A stretch of DNA of 64,000 nt, from the NCBI RefSeq assembly GCF_029193885.1, contig NZ_JARFVB010000009.1:1-64000 (forward strand), written 5' to 3'. The DNA comes from Flagellimonas yonaguniensis (GTDB lineage: Bacteria; Bacteroidota; Bacteroidia; Flavobacteriales; Flavobacteriaceae). The translations under genes were made by a program, and so were the position numbers. Shown here piece by piece: positions 53,461 through 62,818 of this stretch; the first letter of the stretch is position 1; each line of letters begins with the position of its first letter. Below the pieces are notes generated by a model. That model did not search any database. It was not told the DNA's origin and saw nothing but the letters and a program-made list of their open reading frames with translations.

Positions 53461-54210
53461 CTATGTTAACATTCCACCATCTACATTCAATACCTGTCCT
53501 GTTACGTAATCGGATAGGTCAGATGCCAAGAACACACAGGCATTGGCTACATCTTCAGGACTTCCGCCTCGTTTCAACGGAATACCTTCTCTCCAACCTT
53601 GAACTACTTTTTCGTCCAACTTCTCGGTCATTTCAGTTTCTATGAAACCTGGAGCGATGGCATTGCAACGGATGTTTCTGGATCCCAATTCCAAAGCAAC
53701 TGACTTTGTAAATCCAATCATTCCTGCTTTGGAGGCCGCATAGTTGGTCTGTCCGGCATTACCCTTTACACCTACCACACTGCTCATATTGATTATGGAA
53801 CCTTTGCGCTGCTTCAACATGGTGCGCTGCACGGCTTTAGTCATGTTAAAGACAGACTTCAGGTTGATTTCGATTACTTTATCAAAATCATCTTCGCCCA
53901 TTCGCATCAATAAATTATCCTTGGTAATACCTGCGTTATTGATGAGGATATCGATTTTTCCATCAAAATCTTCCAAAACCTTGGCAACAAGTGCTTCGGA
54001 TTCTTCAAAACTTGCGGCATTACTTTTATAGGCCTTGGCTTTTACGCCCATTTCGGTCAATTCTTTTTCCAATTCCAAGGCTGGAGCTTCACTGGAGCTG
54101 TAGGTAAACGCCACATTTGCTCCATGCTTTGCAAATACTTCGGCAATGCCTTTACCAATTCCCCTACTGGCTCCAGTTATAATTACGTTTTTCCCTTCCA
54201 AAAGTTTCAT
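53461..54210 (-). CDS. fabG: 3-oxoacyl-ACP reductase
   Basis: 249 residues, classical SDR that reduces beta-ketoacyl-ACP with NADPH in fatty acid elongation. TGASRGIG at 12-19 is the cofactor motif, NNAG at 91-94 stabilises the fold, and the active site is Ser143/144, Tyr157 and Lys161 (NYAASKAG). The C-terminus ends VTGQVLNVDGGMLT, typical of FabG. It is separated from sucD by a terminator. Confidence 0.94.
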   Translation of the reverse strand: MKLLEGKNVIITGASRGIGKGIAEVFAKHGANVAFTYSSSEAPALELEKELTEMGVKAKAYKSNAASFEESEALVAKVLEDFDGKIDILINNAGITKDNLLMRMGEDDFDKVIEINLKSVFNMTKAVQRTMLKQRKGSIINMSSVVGVKGNAGQTNYAASKAGMIGFTKSVALELGSRNIRCNAIAPGFIETEMTEKLDEKVVQGWREGIPLKRGGSPEDVANACVFLASDLSDYVTGQVLNVDGGMLT

Positions 54211-54274
54211 ACCATGATTGTGTTTGAATGGTTATTAACCAAATATAGTTGTTGTTTTATGTTTAGACGAAAAA

Positions 54275-54297
54275 AAATCCCGCATAAAACGGGATTT
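54275..54297 (-). terminator. Terminator between sucD and fabG
   Basis: AAATCCCG (54275-54282) and CGGGATTT (54290-54297) form a hairpin. In the leftward transcript the U-tract is the complement of the A-run at 54271-54277. It ends the sucD message. Confidence 0.88.
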
Positions 54298-54317
54298 AGT
54301 ATGGTTTTAACGGTTGG

Positions 54318-55190
54318 TTACCCAACCACTTCTTTCACTTTTGCACCGATTTCAGCAGGAGAATCCACCACGTGGATACCACATTCCTTCATGATTCTTT
54401 TCTTGGCTTGTGCAGTGTCGTCACTTCCGCCCACAATGGCACCAGCATGACCCATTGTACGACCGGCAGGTGCTGTTTCACCAGCGATAAAACCAACTAC
54501 TGGTTTTTCACTTCCACTTTCTTTGTACCATTTTGCCGCTTCGGCTTCCAATTGACCACCAATCTCCCCAATCATAACCACACATTCGGTTTCTGGATCG
54601 TTGATCAACAGCTCAACGGCTTGTTTGGTAGTAGTTCCAATGATAGGGTCACCACCAATTCCGATGGCTGTTGTGATTCCCAATCCTTGACGAACTACTT
54701 GGTCTGCAGCTTCGTAGGTCAATGTTCCGGATTTTGAAACAATACCGACTTTTCCTTTTTTGAAGACAAATCCTGGCATAATACCAACTTTTGCCTCACC
54801 TGGAGTAATTACACCCGGACAGTTTGGACCAATCAATGTACAGTCCATATCCTTGATGTAATCGTTGGCTTTTACCATATCCGCTACGGGAATACCTTCG
54901 GTAATGGTAATGATCACCTTGATTCCTGCATCGGCAGCTTCCATAATGGCATCCGCAGCAAATGCAGGTGGAACAAAAATAATCGTGGTGTCGGCACCAA
55001 CTTCTTTTACAGCTTCTTCAACTGTGTTGAAAACTGGTTTTCCCAAATGTTCCTGACCACCTTTTCCTGGGGTCACACCACCAACTACGTTGGTTCCGTA
55101 TTCAATCATTTGTTCGGCATGGAATGTTCCTTCACTACCGGTAAATCCTTGTACAATTATGTTTGAATCCTTGTTTACTAAGACGCTCAT
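54318..55190 (-). CDS. sucD: Succinate-CoA ligase, alpha subunit
   Basis: 290 residues, TCA-cycle enzyme that couples succinyl-CoA to NDP phosphorylation. The N-terminal CoA-binding fold opens with [28 protein letters not shown], and [20 protein letters not shown] and the phosphohistidine region [21 protein letters not shown] are diagnostic. The beta subunit is not in the window. A perfect -7 element TATTTTTG lies at 55221-55214, about 24 bp upstream. Confidence 0.95.
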   Translation of the reverse strand: MSVLVNKDSNIIVQGFTGSEGTFHAEQMIEYGTNVVGGVTPGKGGQEHLGKPVFNTVEEAVKEVGADTTIIFVPPAFAADAIMEAADAGIKVIITITEGIPVADMVKANDYIKDMDCTLIGPNCPGVITPGEAKVGIMPGFVFKKGKVGIVSKSGTLTYEAADQVVRQGLGITTAIGIGGDPIIGTTTKQAVELLINDPETECVVMIGEIGGQLEAEAAKWYKESGSEKPVVGFIAGETAPAGRTMGHAGAIVGGSDDTAQAKKRIMKECGIHVVDSPAEIGAKVKEVVG

Positions 55191-55213
55191 ATATTTAACT
55201 TAATGTAGAGATA

Positions 55214-55221
55214 CAAAAATA
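55214..55221 (-). promoter_or_regulatory. Candidate sucD -7 element
   Basis: TATTTTTG on the minus strand matches TAnnTTTG exactly. It lies 23 bp before the sucD ATG; the -33 element is not clear. Confidence 0.5.
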
Positions 55222-55252
55222 TGGTTTACTAAAGTTTTTTTCTATTGATTTC

Positions 55253-56188
55253 TTAAATCTTTTTCAGTTTTTTCAAGATTTCAGGAATCTTTTTGATGTA
55301 TGCGATTTGTTTGAGTTTTTCACGTGCTTCCTCGGCCGGATAACCAAAATAGGTTTTACCTCCTTCAAGTGATTTTGAAATACCTGATTGTGCCAAGATC
55401 ACCGCTTTTTTACCTATTGTAGCCCCACTTGTGATGCCCACCTGCCCCCATAGCGTAACTTCATCTTCAATAACACAACAACCAGCAATGCCCACATGGG
55501 ATGCAATCAAGCATTTTTTTCCAATGACGGTATCGTGCCCAACCTGAATTTGGTTGTCCAACTTGGTCCCTTCCTTAATGGTTGTTGAACCTGTTACCCC
55601 TCGATCAATGGTGCATCCAGCTCCAATATCCACATGATCTTCGATTACTACGTTTCCTCCTGAAAGCAGTTTATCAAATCCTTCAGGTCTGTTTTTGTAA
55701 TAAAAAGCATCGGCACCCAAAATGGTACCTGCATGAATGATCACATTATCGCCAAGAATACATCCATCGTAAATGGTTACGTTAGGATGAATCAAGCAGT
55801 TTTTACCGATTTTCACATGGTTACCGATAAATACGTTAGGCTGAACTATGGTTCCCTCCCCTATCTCAGCAGTTTCTGCAATCGAAGAAGCAGCACTTTC
55901 AAAAGGTTTAAAATGGCGAGTCAATTTATTGAAATCTCGAAACGGATCATCAGAAACGAGCAACGCCTTACCTTCCGGGCATTCCACCTCTTTATTGATG
56001 AGTACCACTGTAGCATTGGATTGAAGGGCTTTGTCATAATATTTTGGATGGTCCACAAACACAATGTCGCCCGCTTCCACTACGTGGATTTCGTTCATGC
56101 CCAAGACCGGAAAATCATCATCTCCCACGAAATCGGCATCAATGATCTTCGATATTTCCTTTAACGTATAGGTTTTTGGGAATTTCAT
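55253..56188 (-). CDS. LpxD-like hexapeptide acyltransferase, second copy
   Basis: 311 residues. The N-terminal MurF-like domain is followed by a left-handed beta helix, GEGTIVQPNVFIGNHVKIGKNCLIHPNVTIYDGCILGDNVIIHAG, and NQIQVGHDTVIG has the catalytic-type His. It is clearly related to LpxD (UDP-3-O-acylglucosamine N-acyltransferase) but differs from the canonical copy at 58948; IIHAGTILGADAFYYKNRPEGF replaces GADGFGFTPN. It may transfer a different acyl chain or act on another sugar. It is the last gene of the envelope cluster, 6 bp after efp. Confidence 0.85.
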   Translation of the reverse strand: MKFPKTYTLKEISKIIDADFVGDDDFPVLGMNEIHVVEAGDIVFVDHPKYYDKALQSNATVVLINKEVECPEGKALLVSDDPFRDFNKLTRHFKPFESAASSIAETAEIGEGTIVQPNVFIGNHVKIGKNCLIHPNVTIYDGCILGDNVIIHAGTILGADAFYYKNRPEGFDKLLSGGNVVIEDHVDIGAGCTIDRGVTGSTTIKEGTKLDNQIQVGHDTVIGKKCLIASHVGIAGCCVIEDEVTLWGQVGITSGATIGKKAVILAQSGISKSLEGGKTYFGYPAEEAREKLKQIAYIKKIPEILKKLKKI

Positions 56189-56194
56189 CTGAGG

Positions 56195-56761
56195 CTACTC
56201 TTTGGCACGTTCCAAATAGGCTGCTTTCTCCGTATCGATCTTTATTTTGTCGCCCTCGTTGATAAAAAGTGGCACATTAATCGTTGCTCCAGTTTCTACC
56301 GTAGCCGGTTTGGTGGCATTTGTAGCGGTGTTTCCCTTAACACCAGGTTCGGTATGGGTTACCTCTAATATAACACTTGCGGGCATTTCCACAGAAAGCG
56401 GCATGTTATCCTCTGCGTTGAAAATAATAGTAACCACTTCGCTTTCTTTCATCAAATCGTAAGCATCAAGAGCATCCCTTTGCAAAGCAATCTGAGTGTA
56501 ATCGTCCGTATTCATGAAGTGATAAGTCTCACCTTCATTATAAAGGAATTGATAACTACGTGTTTCTACACGGACATCCTCAATTTTATGTCCTGCGGAA
56601 AACGTGTTATCTATCACCTTTCCGGTAGTAACACTTTTCAATTTGGTTCGAACAAACGCTGGTCCTTTGCCAGGTTTTACATGAAGAAACTCTACAATCT
56701 TGTAGATATCGTGATTGTACTTGATGCACAACCCTTTTCTTATATCAGAAGTACTTGCCAT
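56195..56761 (-). CDS. efp: Translation elongation factor P
   Basis: 188 residues, three beta-barrel domains; relieves ribosomes stalled at polyproline. The N-terminus is MASTSDIRKGLCIKYNHDIYKIVEFLHVKPGKGPAFVRTKLK, with the loop KPGKGPAF holding the lysine that is modified in other bacteria. It lies 4 bp upstream of the LpxA stop and 6 bp before the LpxD-like gene, so it is co-transcribed with envelope genes, a common order in Bacteroidota. Confidence 0.97.
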   Translation of the reverse strand: MASTSDIRKGLCIKYNHDIYKIVEFLHVKPGKGPAFVRTKLKSVTTGKVIDNTFSAGHKIEDVRVETRSYQFLYNEGETYHFMNTDDYTQIALQRDALDAYDLMKESEVVTIIFNAEDNMPLSVEMPASVILEVTHTEPGVKGNTATNATKPATVETGATINVPLFINEGDKIKIDTEKAAYLERAKE

Positions 56762-56765
56762 AAAT

Positions 56766-57551
56766 TTAATTTGAACTGAAATAACCTTTCATAATTCCAC
56801 GCTGCGAATCTCTTATAAATTGAAGGATTTCGTCTCTTTCGGGAGTTGCCTCCATCTCGGCTTCAATAATGGATGCCGCTTGGGAATTGTTATAATTTTG
56901 TTGATATAGTAGTCTGTAAATATTTTGAATCTCGCGAATCTTGTCGGATTCGAAACCTCTTCGTCTCAGCCCAATGGAATTGATGCCCACATAGGAAAGA
57001 GGTTCTCTTGCGGCCTTCACATAAGGAGGGACATCTTTTCGAACCAAAGAACCACCTGTTACAAAGGCGTGGTTTCCAATGGATACAAATTGATGTACGG
57101 CAACCATTCCCGCCAAAACTACATTCTGGCCAATGGTTACGTGTCCTGCCAAGGTTGAATTATTACTGAAAATGCAGCCATCGCCTACCAAACAATCGTG
57201 TGCTACGTGGCAATAGGCCATGATCAAACAATTGTTTCCAATTACCGTTTTCATACGGTCAGAGGTACCCTTGTTTATTGTGGCACACTCCCTAATAGTT
57301 GTATTATCACCAATAACCACTGTAGTGTCCTCACCCTGATATTTTAAGTCTTGCGGCATTGCGGAAATTACGGCGCCTGGGAAAATACTACAGTTTTTTC
57401 CGATTCTGGCTCCTTCCATAATGGTTACGTTGGAACCAATCCACGTCCCCTCGCCAATCGTGACGTTGTTGTGTATAGTGGTAAAGGGCTCAATTACCAC
57501 ATTTTTGGCGATTTTGGCCCCTGGGTGTACATATGCTAATGGTTGGTTCAT
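56766..57551 (-). CDS. lpxA: UDP-N-acetylglucosamine acyltransferase
   Basis: 261 residues, first step of lipid A synthesis. The left-handed beta helix starts LAYVHPGAKIAKNVVIEPF, and the catalytic His is in IMAYCHVAHDCLVGDGCIF. The C-terminal helical part after GLRRRGFES is normal for LpxA. It follows lpxC-fabZ directly, with no base between the stop codon and the lpxA ATG. Confidence 0.96.
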   Translation of the reverse strand: MNQPLAYVHPGAKIAKNVVIEPFTTIHNNVTIGEGTWIGSNVTIMEGARIGKNCSIFPGAVISAMPQDLKYQGEDTTVVIGDNTTIRECATINKGTSDRMKTVIGNNCLIMAYCHVAHDCLVGDGCIFSNNSTLAGHVTIGQNVVLAGMVAVHQFVSIGNHAFVTGGSLVRKDVPPYVKAAREPLSYVGINSIGLRRRGFESDKIREIQNIYRLLYQQNYNNSQAASIIEAEMEATPERDEILQFIRDSQRGIMKGYFSSN

Positions 57552-58964
57552 CTACGAATTTGTGTTTTTTGTTTTTACGATTTGGGCCATCAACTCGGCT
57601 TCGGATACCAGTTTTCCATTGGCATAGGCATAAGCTTGCATGTGGCAGATTCCTCTACGAATGGGAGAAATCAAATCGCATTTAAATATTAAAGTATCCC
57701 CTGGCACTACTTGTTGTTTAAACTTTACCTTGTCAATCTTCATGAAGAAGGTCAGGTAGTTTTCTGGGTCTGGAACCGTGCTCAATACTAGGATCCCTCC
57801 TGTTTGAGCCATGGCTTCCACCTGTAACACACCGGGCATTACCGGGGCTCCAGGAAAGTGACCTACGAAGAAAGGTTCGTTCATGGTCACGTTTTTCACT
57901 CCCACCACATGGGTATCGGAGAGTTCCAGGATTTTATCGACCAATAAGAATGGTGGGCGGTGCGGTAACCTTGCCATGATTTCGTTCACGTCCATTAAAG
58001 GCTCTTGGTTCAAATCATAGCTGGGAACCTTGTTCCTTTTTTCTATTTTGATGATTTTGGACAGTTTTTTGGCAAACTGGGTGTTCACAAAGTGCCCGGG
58101 CTTGTTGGCAATTACTTTACCTCGAATACGAGTTCCGGCCAAGGCCAAATCCCCAATTACATCCAATAGTTTGTGTCGTGCTGCTTCATTGGGATGATGC
58201 AAGGTCAGATTGTCCAGAATACCATTGGGCTTTACGGAAAGTTTTTCTTTACCAAAGGCTTTTTCCAACTTCTTCATGGTGGATTCGGAAATTTCCTTGT
58301 CCACATACACAATGGCGTTATTAAGGTCTCCGCCTTTGATCAGACCGTTTTCCAGTAACATTTCCAATTCATGCAAAAAACTAAAAGTACGCGAATCGGC
58401 AATCTCTTCTTTAAAATCGGACATTTTTTCCAAAGTAGCATTTTGGGTGCCTAAAACTTTGGTTCCAAAATCCACCATAGTGGTCACTTGGTATTCATCC
58501 GAAGGAATGATGGTAATTTCACTCCCTGTGGTTTCATCCTTGTATGAGATGACATCTTTTACCACATATTCTTCACGCTCCTGCTCTTGTTCCACGATAC
58601 CCGCTTCTTCCAAAGCTTCCACGAAAAATTTGGACGAACCATCCATAATGGGCGGTTCTGGGGCGTCCAACTCGATTAGAACATTGTCGATATCCAACCC
58701 CACGAGTGCAGCAAGCACATGTTCCGAGGTATGAATCTTAACTCCGTTCTTTTCCAAATTGGTTCCACGTTGGGTGTTTACCACATAATTGGCATCAGCC
58801 TCGATTATGGGTTCACCTTCCAAATCAATTCTCTTGAACGCATAACCGTGGTTCTCGTCCGCAGGAAGAAAACTCATGGTTACATTTTCACCTGTATGTA
58901 GTCCTACACCTTGTAGCGTGACTTTTTTGGCTATGGTGCATTGTTTGTTACTTGGTTTGCTCAC
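57552..58964 (-). CDS. lpxC-fabZ: Bifunctional LpxC / FabZ
   Basis: 470 residues from a GTG at 58964, chosen over a TTG two codons upstream. The N-terminal two-thirds is UDP-3-O-acyl-GlcNAc deacetylase (LpxC): TLQGVGLHTGENVTMSFLPA, HTSEHVLAALVGLDIDN and the zinc segment HHPNEAARHKLLDVIGDLAL. The C-terminal third (about 320-470) is beta-hydroxyacyl-ACP dehydratase (FabZ): LPHRPPFLLVDKI and FVGHFPGAPVMPGVLQVEAMAQTG. This fusion is a hallmark of Bacteroidota. The start overlaps the lpxD stop by 17 nt. Confidence 0.96.
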   Translation of the reverse strand: MSKPSNKQCTIAKKVTLQGVGLHTGENVTMSFLPADENHGYAFKRIDLEGEPIIEADANYVVNTQRGTNLEKNGVKIHTSEHVLAALVGLDIDNVLIELDAPEPPIMDGSSKFFVEALEEAGIVEQEQEREEYVVKDVISYKDETTGSEITIIPSDEYQVTTMVDFGTKVLGTQNATLEKMSDFKEEIADSRTFSFLHELEMLLENGLIKGGDLNNAIVYVDKEISESTMKKLEKAFGKEKLSVKPNGILDNLTLHHPNEAARHKLLDVIGDLALAGTRIRGKVIANKPGHFVNTQFAKKLSKIIKIEKRNKVPSYDLNQEPLMDVNEIMARLPHRPPFLLVDKILELSDTHVVGVKNVTMNEPFFVGHFPGAPVMPGVLQVEAMAQTGGILVLSTVPDPENYLTFFMKIDKVKFKQQVVPGDTLIFKCDLISPIRRGICHMQAYAYANGKLVSEAELMAQIVKTKNTNS

Positions 58965-59982
58965 CTTCAACTCTTTTTTCTATGTTGGAGATTTGATTTG
59001 CCAATTTCGGCAAATTCTTAAAGTGTACATATGATTTGTTGAAGTCTCCATAGCTCAATGCCGGTGATCCCTGAAGCACTTCATCATCTTTTACGTTTCT
59101 TCCGATTCCAGATTGGGCCTGGATGCGGACCCTATCACCTATGGTAATGTGCCCAACAATACCGACTTGACCACCAATCAAGCAGTTTTTGCCGATTTTG
59201 GTTGAACCAGCCACGCCAGTTTGTGCGGCAATAGCGGTATGCTCGCCGATCTCCACATTATGCGCAATCTGGATTTGATTATCCAATTTGACACCTTTTC
59301 TTAATATGGTCGATCCCAGGGTAGCTCGATCTATGGTCGTGCCAGCACCGATATCCACATTATCTTCAATGATAACATTACCTGTCTGTGGTACTTTACT
59401 GTATTCCCCATTCGAATTTGGGGTAAAACCAAATCCATCTGCTCCGATAATCGCTCCTCCATGGATTACACAATTGTTTCCTATAATAGTTTCGGAATAT
59501 ATTTTGGCCCCTGCAAAGACGATGACATTATCGCCAATGCTCACATTGTCGCCAATGTAGGCATTTGGGTATACTTTTACGTTGTCCCCAATTTTCACAT
59601 TCTCTCCCAAATAGGCAAATGCTCCAAGGTAAAAACCTTCTCCGTAGCTTGCGCTTTCAGAGATGTAGCAAGGGTTCTCCACCCCTACCTTATTGTTTTT
59701 GACCTGATTGTAGTATTCCAACAATTTGGAAAAGGATTTATACGCATCATCCACCTTTATCAATGTGGTGGAAACGGATTGTTCAGGAACAAAATCCTTG
59801 TTTACAATGGTAATCGAAGCCTTTGTGGAATAGATGTAAGATGTATATTTTGGATTGGCCAAAAAGGTCAACGAACCCTTTTCCCCTTCTTCGATCTTGG
59901 ATAATTTGTGGACAGCGATTTGAGGATTTCCCTCAACTTCCCCTTCTAAGATTCCGGCAATTTGGGTAGCTGTAAATTTCAT
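58948..59982 (-). CDS. lpxD: UDP-3-O-acylglucosamine N-acyltransferase
   Basis: 344 residues, third lipid A step. An N-terminal uridine-binding domain (FLANPKYTSYIYSTKASITIVN) precedes a left-handed beta helix with the classical GADGFGFTPNSNGEYSKVPQTGNVIIEDNVDIGAGTTIDRATLGST and the catalytic His in NQIQIAHNVEIGEHTAIAAQTGVAG. Its stop overlaps the lpxC start. It begins 23 bp after the HD-domain gene stop on the same strand. Confidence 0.96.
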   Translation of the reverse strand: MKFTATQIAGILEGEVEGNPQIAVHKLSKIEEGEKGSLTFLANPKYTSYIYSTKASITIVNKDFVPEQSVSTTLIKVDDAYKSFSKLLEYYNQVKNNKVGVENPCYISESASYGEGFYLGAFAYLGENVKIGDNVKVYPNAYIGDNVSIGDNVIVFAGAKIYSETIIGNNCVIHGGAIIGADGFGFTPNSNGEYSKVPQTGNVIIEDNVDIGAGTTIDRATLGSTILRKGVKLDNQIQIAHNVEIGEHTAIAAQTGVAGSTKIGKNCLIGGQVGIVGHITIGDRVRIQAQSGIGRNVKDDEVLQGSPALSYGDFNKSYVHFKNLPKLANQISNIEKRVEGEQTK

Positions 59983-60005
59983 TGGTGCAAAAGTAACAAA
60001 ATTTG

Positions 60006-61229
60006 TTAAACGGCTTTCTTTGGATAACAGCTGTAATATTTAGTGACGGTTTTGGCCAAAGCTTTTAAGCTAAGTTGATCCGACTCCTTAAGCACATCTG
60101 AAATTTTTCCGTTCTTTTTTAAAATTCTAATGGCTTCATCCTTACTGTAAGCCTTGTTGGATATTTCTCCCTGAAAAACAAAATTGGAAGCTTCCTCAAT
60201 GGAAATATCATGCTTTTCCATGATCCAATCCATCTTTTCATTGAGTTTTTCAGTGGTCAAAGGCCTCTTTCTTACCTTCACATGTAGTAGCCTTCTGTCC
60301 AGCAACATCTTGCAGAGCTTGGAAAGCACAAAATCATCATGAAATTGCCAGCCTTTCAAAGCACCAAGAATATCAATGTCGTCAAGTTCGGCAAAAGTTT
60401 TTAAAACTCCAGCATCAAAGGTCAAAGTTCCGTTGTTCCTCAGAAAAAATAAAAGCGGTTCACTGCCTTTCAAATCTTCTTCTTGGCTCAATAACAATCT
60501 TGCTCGTTGCATGATGCGGACCAAGAGCTGTTCGGCCACCAGTCCCGTCTTGTGCAAGTATACCTGCCAGTACATGAACCTACGGGCCATCAAAAACTTT
60601 TCTACCGCATAAATGGCCTTTTCCTCTACGACCAAGTTGCCATCAACTACATTCAGCATCGAAATCAATCGCTCTGAATTGATGTTTCCCTCGGTCACTC
60701 CTGAGTAAAAACTATCGCGTTTCAAATAATCCAAACGGTCCATGTCCAATTGACTTGATACGAGTTGGTTCAAAAAAGGTTTCGGATAATCCCCCTTAAA
60801 AATGGAAATGGCGATATCCAACTGGCCATCAAACTCCTTGTTCAACTCCATCATAAAGCGAAGGGAAATCTGTTCGTGACTGATTTCCTTGGCAACAAAA
60901 CCTTCAAGGGCATGGGAAAATGGTCCATGGCCAATATCGTGCAGTAAAATGGCACACAACAATCCCTTTTCTTCCTCTTCGGTAATCTTAACATTTTTTA
61001 ATTTTAAAACCTGAATGGCCTTGGTCATTAAATGCATGCTGCCCAGCGCATGGTGGAATCGGGTATGATGTGCGCCGGGATAAACCAAATAGGAAAGCCC
61101 CATTTGCGATATCCTCCTCAGCCTTTGAAAGTAAGGGTGCGAGATAAGACTGAAAATTAGTTCGTTGGGAGTTCCAATAAAACCGTAAATTGGATCGTTG
61201 AAAACATTAAGCTTATTGGTTTTTACCAA
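60006..61229 (-). CDS. HD-domain phosphohydrolase (dNTPase-like)
   Basis: 407 residues from a TTG at 61229. A longer frame back to 61253 would begin inside the -7 promoter element, so I prefer the shorter start, which also gives the common VKTNKLNVFNDPIYGFI beginning. The HD metal site is complete: HHTRFHHALGSMHL, LLHDIGHGPFSHALEG and the late Asp in QLDMDRLDYLKRDSFYSG. Related proteins hydrolyse dNTPs or nucleotides. It heads the leftward envelope cluster and diverges from porX. Confidence 0.9.
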   Translation of the reverse strand: MVKTNKLNVFNDPIYGFIGTPNELIFSLISHPYFQRLRRISQMGLSYLVYPGAHHTRFHHALGSMHLMTKAIQVLKLKNVKITEEEEKGLLCAILLHDIGHGPFSHALEGFVAKEISHEQISLRFMMELNKEFDGQLDIAISIFKGDYPKPFLNQLVSSQLDMDRLDYLKRDSFYSGVTEGNINSERLISMLNVVDGNLVVEEKAIYAVEKFLMARRFMYWQVYLHKTGLVAEQLLVRIMQRARLLLSQEEDLKGSEPLLFFLRNNGTLTFDAGVLKTFAELDDIDILGALKGWQFHDDFVLSKLCKMLLDRRLLHVKVRKRPLTTEKLNEKMDWIMEKHDISIEEASNFVFQGEISNKAYSKDEAIRILKKNGKISDVLKESDQLSLKALAKTVTKYYSCYPKKAV

Positions 61230-61250
61230 AGTTTTTTGTTTTAATTCCCA

Positions 61251-61282
61251 CAAAGATAATCACTATATGAACAAGATAACAA
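61251..61282 (-). promoter_or_regulatory. Promoter of the HD-lpx cluster
   Basis: TTG at 61282-61280, a 21-nt gap, then TATCTTTG at 61258-61251, an exact -7. It overlaps the porX start codon, so the two genes share this control region. Confidence 0.65.
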
Positions 61283-62811
61283 TTCTTTGGGTCGATGATG
61301 AAATAGACCTATTAAAACCACATATATTATTTCTAGAAAGCAAGGGCTATAAAGTAGTTACGAGTCAAAGCGGGCAGGATGCCATTGAAGAAATAAAGGA
61401 CACCTTTTTTGATATTGTTTTTCTGGATGAGAATATGCCAGGACTTTCCGGTTTGGAAACCTTGACCGAAATAAAGAAGTATGACGGCTCCATTCCTGTG
61501 GTAATGATCACCAAAAGTGAAGAGGAATATATTATGGACGAGGCCATCGGTTCCAAAATTGCGGACTACCTTATTAAACCCGTTAACCCAAATCAAATCC
61601 TACTCTCATTAAAAAAGAGTTTGGACAACTCCCGATTGGTATCCGAAAAAACCACTGCCAATTATCAGCAGGAGTTTCGGAAGATTGCCATGGATTTGTC
61701 CATGATCAATACCCAAGAGGAATGGGTGGACCTTTATAAAAAACTGATTTACTGGGAGCTGGAACTGGAGCAAATCGAGGATTCCGGTATGTTCGAAATA
61801 TTGGAATCCCAAAAAGTGGAAGCGAATTCCCAGTTTGGGAAGTTTATCGATAAAAACTATAAAAGTTGGTTTCAGGATGGAGATGCCCCAGTAATGTCCC
61901 ACACTCTATTCAAGAACAAAATTCAGCCTGAATTGGAGGATGACAAGACCCTGTTGGTCGTTATTGACAACTTACGGTATGATCAATGGTTGGCCTTTGA
62001 AAAAACACTGTCTGTCCACTATAAAAAGAAGCAGGAGTGCGCCTACTTTAGTATTTTACCAACGGCCACACAATATGCCCGCAATGCGCTCTTTTCTGGC
62101 CTGATGCCCGCCGAAATGGAGAAACGTTATCCCGATTGGTGGAAAAATGATACCGATGAGGGAGGCAAAAACCTTCATGAATCTGATTTTTTGGGTGAAC
62201 AATTAAAGCGACTGGGGTTGGACCTCAATTGGGAGTACCATAAAATCAGCAACCTGAAACAAGGGAAGCAATTGGCCTCCAATTTTAAATCACAAAAGGA
62301 CAATGATCTTACCGTGGTGGTCTACAACTTTGTGGATATGCTCTCCCACTCCAAAACAGAAATGGAAGTGGTCAAGGAACTTGCTTCAAATGATAAAGCT
62401 TATCGCTCCCTTACCTTAAGCTGGTTTAAAAACTCCCCCTTATTGGATATAATCCAGCAGGCGCAAGATTTGGGTATGAAGCTGATTTTGACCACGGACC
62501 ATGGCACCATTAATGTAAAGCAGCCTTCCAAGGTAATTGGAGATAGGGAAACGAGCTTAAACCTGCGTTACAAAACCGGGCGAAGCCTTACTTATCAAGA
62601 TAAAGATGTGTTGGCCACAAAGAATCCGCAGGAGATTCACTTGCCGAACATTAATTTGAGCAGTAGCTTCATTTTTGCAAAGAACGATCTCTTTTTTGCG
62701 TATCCGAACAACTATAACCACTATGTGGGCTATTACAGAAATACATACCAGCATGGTGGTGTTTCGTTGGAGGAGATGATTGTTCCTTTTGTAGTTTTGG
62801 ACCCAAAATAG
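61267..62811 (+). CDS. porX: PorX, response regulator with PglZ phosphatase domain
   Basis: 514 residues from the ATG at 61267. The receiver domain (about 1-120) has the acidic pair Asp10-Asp11, phosphoacceptor Asp54 in FLDENMPG and Lys104 in YLIKPVN. The C-terminal alkaline-phosphatase-like PglZ domain contains DNLRYDQWL, ILPTATQYARNALFSG with its Thr nucleophile, and TTDHGTI. PorX works with PorY and SigP to control type IX secretion in Bacteroidota, and its effector domain is reported to cleave oligonucleotide signals. It is followed 7 bp later by tsaE. Confidence 0.95.
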   Translation: MNKITILWVDDEIDLLKPHILFLESKGYKVVTSQSGQDAIEEIKDTFFDIVFLDENMPGLSGLETLTEIKKYDGSIPVVMITKSEEEYIMDEAIGSKIADYLIKPVNPNQILLSLKKSLDNSRLVSEKTTANYQQEFRKIAMDLSMINTQEEWVDLYKKLIYWELELEQIEDSGMFEILESQKVEANSQFGKFIDKNYKSWFQDGDAPVMSHTLFKNKIQPELEDDKTLLVVIDNLRYDQWLAFEKTLSVHYKKKQECAYFSILPTATQYARNALFSGLMPAEMEKRYPDWWKNDTDEGGKNLHESDFLGEQLKRLGLDLNWEYHKISNLKQGKQLASNFKSQKDNDLTVVVYNFVDMLSHSKTEMEVVKELASNDKAYRSLTLSWFKNSPLLDIIQQAQDLGMKLILTTDHGTINVKQPSKVIGDRETSLNLRYKTGRSLTYQDKDVLATKNPQEIHLPNINLSSSFIFAKNDLFFAYPNNYNHYVGYYRNTYQHGGVSLEEMIVPFVVLDPK

Positions 62812-62818
62812 TATTTGA

